NCBI GenBank assembly: GCA_020025875.1 | Contig: JAHHRI010000023.1 | Location: forward strand, 1-19,764 | DNA from: Alphaproteobacteria bacterium | Lineage (GTDB): Bacteria > Pseudomonadota > Alphaproteobacteria > RF32 > CAG-239 | Reading direction: 5' to 3' | DNA length: 19,764 bases | In this document: positions 15,914 to 19,764 of the stretch, one piece after another | How positions within the stretch are numbered: position 1 is the first letter of the stretch | How the letters are laid out: each line of letters opens with the position of its first letter | Program-made: the position numbers and the translations under genes | Notes under the pieces: model-generated | Databases searched by the model: none | The model's input: the letters and a program-made list of their open reading frames with translations, nothing else | What the model was told of the DNA's origin: nothing

Positions 15914-17338
15914 ATGCCAACAAAGACATATACGCGTATTCTTGCCACCATCGGACCGTCTTCAGCCAGTGAACAAACTATCTCCGCCCTTCTCGATGCC
16001 GGAGCCGATGCCTTTCGATTCAATTTCAGTCACGGAACCCACGAAGAACACAAACAACGCTATGACATTGTCCGACGTTTGGCGGAAAAAAAGGGACTGT
16101 TTACCACCATTGTTGCCGATTTGCAGGGACCTAAGCTGCGTGTCGGTTCTTTTGCCGCCGGCAATGTTTTGTTGAAAGAGGGAGAAGAATTTATCCTCGA
16201 CATGAAAGACGAAGCCGGTGACGAAAAGCGGGTAACTCTGCCGCATAAGGAAATTTTTGCGGTTATCAAACCAGGGGACGATCTGTTGCTCAATGACGGC
16301 AATATCGTGCTGACGGTAAAATCCTGCGATCAAACAAGTGCCGTGACGGAAGTTAAAGTCGGCGGTTGGCTCTCCAGCCACAAAGGCGTTAATCTTCCGA
16401 ACACCAAGTTGCCGATTTCCGCAATTACCGAAAAAGATCGGAGCGATTTGGAATTTGCGCTGGAGATGGGAGTGGATTGGGTATGCTTGTCTTTTGTTCA
16501 GTCTGCCGACGATGTGCGAGAGGCAAGAGCATTGATCGGCGAACGGGCGTTGATCATTTCCAAATTGGAAAAACCAAGCGCCATTGTTGAGTTGGAAGAA
16601 ATTATCCGCCTTTCTGACGGCATTATGGTTGCTCGCGGCGATTTGGGTGTGGAGTGCCCGTTGCAAACCGTACCGGTTTTGCAAAAGAAAATTGTCAATG
16701 CTTGCCGTAAATATGCGCGGCCGGTGATTGTGGCCACCCAAATGTTAGAATCGATGATTGAAAAACCAACACCGACTCGTGCAGAAGTTTCCGACGTGGC
16801 AACAGCGGTTTATGACGGCGCCGATGTGGTTATGCTGTCGGCAGAAACGGCAGCCGGAAAATATCCGGTAGAAGCGGTAAAAATGATGAGTAAGATTATT
16901 ACTCAAGTTGAAGCCGACCCGCTGTTTTTTCAATATATGAAGAATTTGCAGTCGGTTTCCTGCTGTATGGGTGAAGCAGATTCGATTACTTATGCCGCAA
17001 GTGAAATTTCTAAGGTCTTGAAAAATATTAAGGCTGTCGTAACTTATACCACTTCCGGACGGACAACGTTTTTGGTTTCTCGCGAAAGACCGGATATTCC
17101 GATTATTGCGGTTACGCCCAATATTAAAGTGGCCTGCCAGTTGGGGTTGGTATGGGGAGCCAGACGGTTTATCAATAAAGCAGATTTTCAGAGCTTTGAC
17201 GGTTTTGAAGATGTGGCCAAAACCGTGGCAACGGAAAGCGGAGCCGCCGGCAAGGGTGACCACATCATCATCACCGGCGGGTTTCCTCTGGGAGTTAAAG
17301 GGCGAACGAATATGTTGCATACGGTGTATATTGACTGA
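15914..17338 (+). CDS. pyk: Pyruvate kinase
   Basis: 474 residues from the chosen start, normal length. It converts phosphoenolpyruvate and ADP to pyruvate and ATP. Motifs in order: TRILATIGPSS, FRFNFSHGTHEEH, DLQGPKLRVG, the beta-barrel B domain, SFVQSADDV, IISKLEKPSA with the catalytic lysine, MVARGDLGVE, ATQMLESMIEKPTPTRAEVS and MLSAETAAGKYPVEAV, then a C-terminal domain (TTSGRTTFLVSRERP). In-frame ATGs exist at 15902, 15908 and 15914. GAGG at 15904-15907 lies 6 bases before the third, so 15914 (MPTKTYTR) is preferred. Followed by a strong terminator, so probably a single-gene unit. Confidence 0.96.
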   Translation: MPTKTYTRILATIGPSSASEQTISALLDAGADAFRFNFSHGTHEEHKQRYDIVRRLAEKKGLFTTIVADLQGPKLRVGSFAAGNVLLKEGEEFILDMKDEAGDEKRVTLPHKEIFAVIKPGDDLLLNDGNIVLTVKSCDQTSAVTEVKVGGWLSSHKGVNLPNTKLPISAITEKDRSDLEFALEMGVDWVCLSFVQSADDVREARALIGERALIISKLEKPSAIVELEEIIRLSDGIMVARGDLGVECPLQTVPVLQKKIVNACRKYARPVIVATQMLESMIEKPTPTRAEVSDVATAVYDGADVVMLSAETAAGKYPVEAVKMMSKIITQVEADPLFFQYMKNLQSVSCCMGEADSITYAASEISKVLKNIKAVVTYTTSGRTTFLVSRERPDIPIIAVTPNIKVACQLGLVWGARRFINKADFQSFDGFEDVAKTVATESGAAGKGDHIIITGGFPLGVKGRTNMLHTVYID

Positions 17339-17354
17339 TGAGTATCAGTTTTGC

Positions 17355-17386
17355 AAAAGGGGAAAGACGTCAGGCTTTCCCCTTTT
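17355..17386 (+). terminator. Rho-independent terminator of pyk
   Basis: Perfect 12-base inverted repeat, AAAAGGGGAAAG and CTTTCCCCTTTT, around an 8-base loop, 16 bases after the pyk stop. The stem ends in TTTT on both strands, so it can act in both directions. Confidence 0.85.
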
Positions 17387-17445
17387 GATATATTGGCAAA
17401 AAGAGATTTAAGCAGACAAAGATTTTTTTCAAGCGTATAAAAAAA

Positions 17446-17482
17446 GCCACCGGTATGGACGGTGAGTCTTTTACCCTGAGCC
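17446..17482 (-). repeat. Imperfect tandem repeat unit 1 with terminator-like hairpin
   Basis: 37 bases, about 70% identical (26 of 37) to unit 2 at 17514. On the minus strand it forms a hairpin (CACCG and CGGTG, 17448-17464, 7-base loop extended to GCC on one side) followed by seven U residues. It could be a terminator of a minus-strand transcript or the 3' end of a small RNA. Confidence 0.5.
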
Positions 17483-17513
17483 TTAATTGATGATATTTAT
17501 ATATTGAAAAACA

Positions 17514-17550
17514 GCCATCGGCATGGACGGTGGCCTTTGTCCTCTGAATC
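17514..17550 (-). repeat. Imperfect tandem repeat unit 2 with terminator-like hairpin
   Basis: Second copy, 68 bases from the first. The hairpin is better: GCCATCG (17514-17520) pairs with CGGTGGC (17528-17534) with one G-U pair and a 7-base loop, and on the minus strand it is followed by UGUUUUU. The shared part extends beyond the stem (CTCTGA/CCCTGA on the + strand), more than terminator function alone would need. Confidence 0.5.
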
Positions 17551-17584
17551 TTCTCCGGTCTGGCTGCTGGTTTCATGTTACAAA

Positions 17585-17614
17585 AAATGCCTCCGTATTA
17601 TATCGGAGGCATTT
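17585..17614 (-). terminator. Rho-independent terminator of rpmB
   Basis: Perfect 11-base inverted repeat AAATGCCTCCG and CGGAGGCATTT with an 8-base loop. On the minus strand the second arm runs into six U residues. It lies 25 bases past the rpmB stop. Confidence 0.85.
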
Positions 17615-17639
17615 AGAGCAATTTTATTGCCACGAAAAA

Positions 17640-18002
17640 CTATTCAGCAGCTTTGGCAGCCTTTTTGGCAATGCGAGCCGGAATAGCTCTTTTAGCATTG
17701 GAGGCAGCCGGTTTGGCAGTCGGTCCTTTTTTCTTAGCAACCGATTTTTTGATTTTCAAAGCTTCGTTGCTAAGCTTGTTGCTGGAAGTGGATTCCAAAT
17801 AAGAATCCAAACCGCCGTTGTGTTCGATCGAACGCAAAGTTTTAGAGCAGATTTTCAGCTTGAAAACTTTGTTCAGAGCTTCGCTGAACAGAGAAACAAC
17901 TTGTAGATTCGGCATAAAACGGCGACGGTTATGGTTGTTAGCATGGCTAACGCTGTTCCCGCTCATAACGCCGGTGCCGGTAATATCACATTTTTTAACC
18001 AT
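17640..18002 (-). CDS. rpmB: 50S ribosomal protein L28 with C-terminal extension
   Basis: 120 residues from the chosen start. L28 signature: CDITGTGVMSGNSVSHANN, then RRRFMPNLQ, KICSKTLRSIEHNGGLD. The zinc-binding CxxC pairs seen in some L28 forms are absent. Residues after about 80 form a Lys/Ala-rich tail (KKKGPTAKPAASNAKRAIPA), making it some 20 longer than the usual alphaproteobacterial L28. An upstream in-frame ATG at 18023 is not used: GAGGAA at 18010-18015 lies 7 bases before the ATG at 18002. Own promoter at 18036-18064 and terminator at 17585-17614, so a single-gene unit. Confidence 0.94.
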   Translation of the reverse strand: MVKKCDITGTGVMSGNSVSHANNHNRRRFMPNLQVVSLFSEALNKVFKLKICSKTLRSIEHNGGLDSYLESTSSNKLSNEALKIKKSVAKKKGPTAKPAASNAKRAIPARIAKKAAKAAE

Positions 18003-18035
18003 AATTTTATTCCTCAAAAACAAACTCGTTGCTTG

Positions 18036-18064
18036 TTAATAGCCAGAGTTTGCACAAAAGTCAA
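18036..18064 (-). promoter_or_regulatory. rpmB promoter
   Basis: On the minus strand, TTGACT (18059-18064) and TATTAA (18036-18041) with a 17-base spacer: a good sigma-70-type match, giving a leader of about 25-30 bases before the L28 ATG. Confidence 0.7.
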
Positions 18065-18141
18065 GAATTATTTAATAAAATAAAAAAAATAGTAGCATTT
18101 TTTTTGAAAATGTATTATCAATGTCACAAATTGTAAATATT

Positions 18142-18218
18142 GTACCCGTAGCTCAGCTGGATAGAGTGTTGGCCTCCGACGCCAAAGGTCATGGGTTCGA
18201 ATCCCTTCGGGTACGCCA
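18142..18218 (+). tRNA. tRNA-Arg (anticodon CCG)
   Basis: 77 bases including encoded CCA. Acceptor stem GTACCCG pairs with CGGGTAC, discriminator G. D arm GCTC/GAGT with an AGCTGGATA loop. Anticodon stem TTGGC/GCCAA with loop CTCCGAC, anticodon CCG at 18176-18178, reading CGG. T loop TTCGAAT is standard; the T stem ATGGG/CCCTT holds one T-T mismatch at its second pair. All other expected invariant bases are present. Confidence 0.95.
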
Positions 18219-18600
18219 TAGTTTATGATTTGACGAATCTGACAGCAATGTGAACGGTGAATTGACCGTATCGTTTAGGTTTTCGTCATTTAATTGCAAG
18301 TTCGAAAGTGGGAGATTTAAAATTTCGTGTTTTTGCTCCGCTTTCGAACTTTTTAAGTATCCGAGGTATTATCTGCCAGAAAAAGTATGGCGCCTGTCGG
18401 CAAGCAAAATTTTTCATCGGCAAACGGCATTCTGATTTTGGGGCGTTTTTCTCATATGAATTTTGTTACCCAAACCCTTTCTCGGTTGCAATAAAATCAG
18501 CATGACGAGGTTGTGTTCTCACATCGGGAACAATAGAGCCGGCGCAGGTGATAAAAATTTTATTTGATTAAAAGATGGCGCGGCGAAGGCATACAAAAAA
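18219..18600. other. Non-coding stretch between tRNA-Arg and the ArsR-type gene
   Basis: 382 bases without a convincing gene. Two short ORFs on the + strand (18250-18435 and 18308-18505) lack ribosome binding sites and have Cys/Phe-rich, low-quality translations. The clear structural element is the long inverted repeat at 18298-18351. No copy of the tRNA 3' end, integrase or insertion-sequence trace is visible. Confidence 0.6.
18298..18351 (+). other. Long inverted repeat (hairpin), possible terminator or structured RNA
   Basis: Perfect 11-base arms AAGTTCGAAAG (18298-18308) and CTTTCGAACTT (18341-18351), extended inward after a small internal loop by GGAG (18311-18314) and CTCC (18336-18339). 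The apical loop is about 21 bases, large for a terminator, although TTT follows. It may end the tRNA-Arg transcript or be part of an unannotated RNA. Confidence 0.55.
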
Positions 18601-19245
18601 TTAGAACAGAGATTTGTCGGCCAGAGAATTGTAGCGTTTGCGGATACATTCAATACATGTTTTATGAACACCTTTGGTGATGTTGTAAATAATGAAACGC
18701 CCCTGTCGGCTGGCAGTGACAAAACCATCGTCGCGCAGACGTTTTAGGTATTGGGAAACTTTGATTTGTTCGCAGCCGATGCCGTCTATGATGTCGCTTA
18801 CGTTTTGCGGACCGTTTAAGCTCAGATATTCGAGAATGCGCATTTTATCGTAGTTGGCAAACAGCTTGATGCGGTTGGCCGTCATCATGGTGTAGTCGGA
18901 CGGCAGCATTGCCTTGTAGCCGTTTTGCAGATATTGATAGTCGTCGGTCATAAAGCCGTATAGTTTGCGCAGGCATATAAAGATGCTGGCAGGATATTCT
19001 TCGCAAATATCATAGTAGATGAAAATACCGTGACGTTTGGTTTTGACCAGATCGGCATCACGCATTTTGCGCAGGCTTTGCGAAACGGCAATTTGTTCTT
19101 GGTCCAGAGCCTTGGTGATGGCAGAAACGGAAGAACTGCCGTTGACATCAAGATATTCCAGTATGCGCAGCCGTAAAGGGTGGGCAATGTAGGAAATGCC
19201 CTTGACCGCTTTTTTCATGATTTCCGTCGGTAGTTGTTGTCCCAT
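18601..19245 (-). CDS. Tandem double-ArsR-type winged-helix regulator
   Basis: 214 residues with two related ArsR-like winged-helix domains. Domain 1 (about 19-80): AHPLRLRILEYL, QEQIAVSQSLRKMRDADLV, RHGIFIYYDI. Domain 2 (about 128-190): NYDKMRILEYL, CEQIKVSQYLKRLRDDGFV, QGRFIIYNI. Both keep the recognition helix VSQxLxxxRD and the beta wing. ArsR proteins normally have one domain and dimerise; here one chain could act as a built-in dimer. A C197-IE-C200 pair and C158 could bind metal or sense redox, but no classic ArsR metal-binding ELCVCDL motif is seen. Own promoter at 19274-19301. Target unknown; no neighbouring transporter is visible in the window. Confidence 0.88.
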   Translation of the reverse strand: MGQQLPTEIMKKAVKGISYIAHPLRLRILEYLDVNGSSSVSAITKALDQEQIAVSQSLRKMRDADLVKTKRHGIFIYYDICEEYPASIFICLRKLYGFMTDDYQYLQNGYKAMLPSDYTMMTANRIKLFANYDKMRILEYLSLNGPQNVSDIIDGIGCEQIKVSQYLKRLRDDGFVTASRQGRFIIYNITKGVHKTCIECIRKRYNSLADKSLF

Positions 19246-19273
19246 TTCTTTTTCCGGTTGTTGTTTGTCTTAA

Positions 19274-19301
19274 ACTATAGCAAATTGACGACTGATTGCA
19301 A
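19274..19301 (-). promoter_or_regulatory. Promoter of the double-ArsR gene
   Basis: On the minus strand, TTGCAA (19296-19301) and TATAGT (19274-19279), 16-base spacer, with TGC directly before the -10 as an extended element. It lies between the upstream terminator and the ATG at 19245, so the regulator is transcribed separately from the lipoprotein gene. Confidence 0.6.
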
Positions 19302-19310
19302 CAAAAAAGC

Positions 19311-19331
19311 CCCCTCGGCGACACCGAGGGG
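19311..19331 (-). terminator. Rho-independent terminator of the lipoprotein gene
   Basis: Perfect 8-base stem CCCCTCGG and CCGAGGGG with a 5-base loop; on the minus strand it is followed by GCTTTTTT. Located 9 bases after the stop of the thioredoxin-like gene. Confidence 0.88.
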
Positions 19332-19339
19332 ACGAAAGT

Positions 19340-19699
19340 TTATTGCAGATAGGGGCGGACATATTCGTCAAATTGTCGCGTACTGTTTTCCGACCAACCC
19401 ATAAGGTATTTGTCCCCCATGCAGAACAACGGCGTACCGACACTGTTGCCGAGTTTGAATTTTTCCGCACATTGCATTAATAGTTTGTAGCCGCCGGGGT
19501 TATGTATGTTAACCATGGTCACTTTCAGTTGGGGATATTTGGCGTTCATATAGTCCATGGCATCGTGACAATAGGGGCATTCGTTGTAATAGAAAAAATA
19601 AATTTTATCGTCAGCCAAGGTGTTGATTTTTTCTTTTTGGGTATCGCATCCGCCGACAAACAGCAACACCAGAGCAAACAGGAAAAATATTTGACGCAT
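19340..19699 (-). CDS. Thioredoxin-fold lipoprotein with CPYC site
   Basis: 119 residues from the chosen start. The signal peptide MRQIFFLFALVLLFVGGC ends in a lipobox-like VGGC with the acylated cysteine at 18, so the protein is probably anchored in the envelope. The following domain is a small thioredoxin fold: IYFFYYNECPYCHDAMDYM with the glutaredoxin-type CPYC active site, and VGTPLFCMGD with the cis-proline. It probably reduces or exchanges disulfides in the periplasm; partner unknown. An earlier in-frame ATG at 19726 is disfavoured: AAGGAG (19707-19712) lies 7 bases before the ATG at 19699. Upstream an ORF ends at 19711, so it is likely the second gene of an operon. Confidence 0.85.
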   Translation of the reverse strand: MRQIFFLFALVLLFVGGCDTQKEKINTLADDKIYFFYYNECPYCHDAMDYMNAKYPQLKVTMVNIHNPGGYKLLMQCAEKFKLGNSVGTPLFCMGDKYLMGWSENSTRQFDEYVRPYLQ

Positions 19700-19710
19700 C
19701 TCTTTTCTCC

Positions 19711-19764
19711 TTATTCTATGCAACAATCGACGGCCTTGCGGACAAAAGCCTTCATTTTTGCCAA
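19711..19764 (-). CDS. 3' end of an upstream gene (partial)
   Basis: An open minus-strand frame enters from the window edge and encodes 17 residues (LAKMKAFVRKAVDCCIE) before a TAA. The stop overlaps the AAGGAG ribosome binding site of the lipoprotein gene, the tight spacing seen within operons. Too short to identify; it could also be chance. Confidence 0.4.
   Translation of the reverse strand: MAKMKAFVRKAVDCCIE

Noticed and set aside
15962..16741. 259-codon open frame on the minus strand
   Set aside because: It is fully antisense to the well-conserved pyruvate kinase gene, lacks a ribosome binding site and its translation is His/Asn/Phe-rich like other antisense shadows.
17446..17550. Tandem hairpins with ACGG as a mini-ykkC-type riboswitch
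   Set aside because: The two hairpins are 68 bases apart, and no downstream + strand gene is present to be controlled.
17370..17576. 68-codon minus-strand ORF
   Set aside because: It runs through two terminator-like hairpins with U-runs and the pyk terminator; better explained as structured non-coding sequence.
18250..18505. Two short + strand ORFs after tRNA-Arg
   Set aside because: No ribosome binding sites, overlapping frames, no recognisable domain, and one runs through the long hairpin.
18142..18600. tRNA-Arg as an integration site for a mobile element
   Set aside because: No integrase, no repeated tRNA 3' end and no composition shift in the window.

Overview
The window reads as a chromosomal segment of an alphaproteobacterium. 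The evidence is a GapR/DUF2312 gene, a transhydrogenase split into three genes (alpha1, alpha2, beta), a tRNA with encoded CCA, and a generally Gram-negative envelope gene set. Coding density is high, base composition is moderate and fairly even, and I see no phage, insertion sequence or CRISPR. An uncultured or host-associated lineage is plausible from the many divergent proteins, but that is inference.

Layout. Bases 1-6214 (+): the 3' end of a HAD phosphatase, an RlmB-type rRNA 2'-O-methyltransferase, a GldA-like ABC ATPase, a very large GldF-GldG-DUF4340 fusion, and a YiiP/FieF-type metal efflux pump, all tightly spaced or overlapping. Bases 6229-7342: a small acidic protein of unknown function (-) and a membrane protein with a HELTH zinc-protease motif (+), around a short AT-rich divergent region. 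Bases 7325-10480 (-): LD-carboxypeptidase, a MurC/Mpl-like Mur ligase and an exported protein of unknown function, probably one peptidoglycan-recycling operon. Bases 10514-11717 (+): a TGAAC-N3-GTTCA palindrome, a TetR-type regulator and a second HExxH membrane protein. Bases 11736-14383 (-): pntB, pntA2 and pntA1, the last lacking the family's mobile loop. Bases 14468-15518 (+): a two-gene chromate transporter. Then gapR (-), pyruvate kinase (+), a non-coding stretch with three hairpins, rpmB (-), tRNA-Arg(CCG) (+), a 382-base non-coding stretch with a long inverted repeat, a tandem double-ArsR regulator (-), and a lipoprotein with a CPYC thioredoxin-like site (-).

How the parts may work together. 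The divergent region around 10481-10574 could let one TetR protein control both a cell-wall recycling operon and a membrane metalloprotease. The Gld-like ABC cluster is a self-contained envelope module. Transhydrogenase and pyruvate kinase are core metabolism. No complete new defence or mobile system is visible. The most unusual items are the three-domain Gld fusion, the loop-less PntA1, the atypical Mur ligase beside LD-carboxypeptidase, the pair of HExxH membrane proteins, the double-ArsR protein and the tandem hairpin repeats at 17446-17550.
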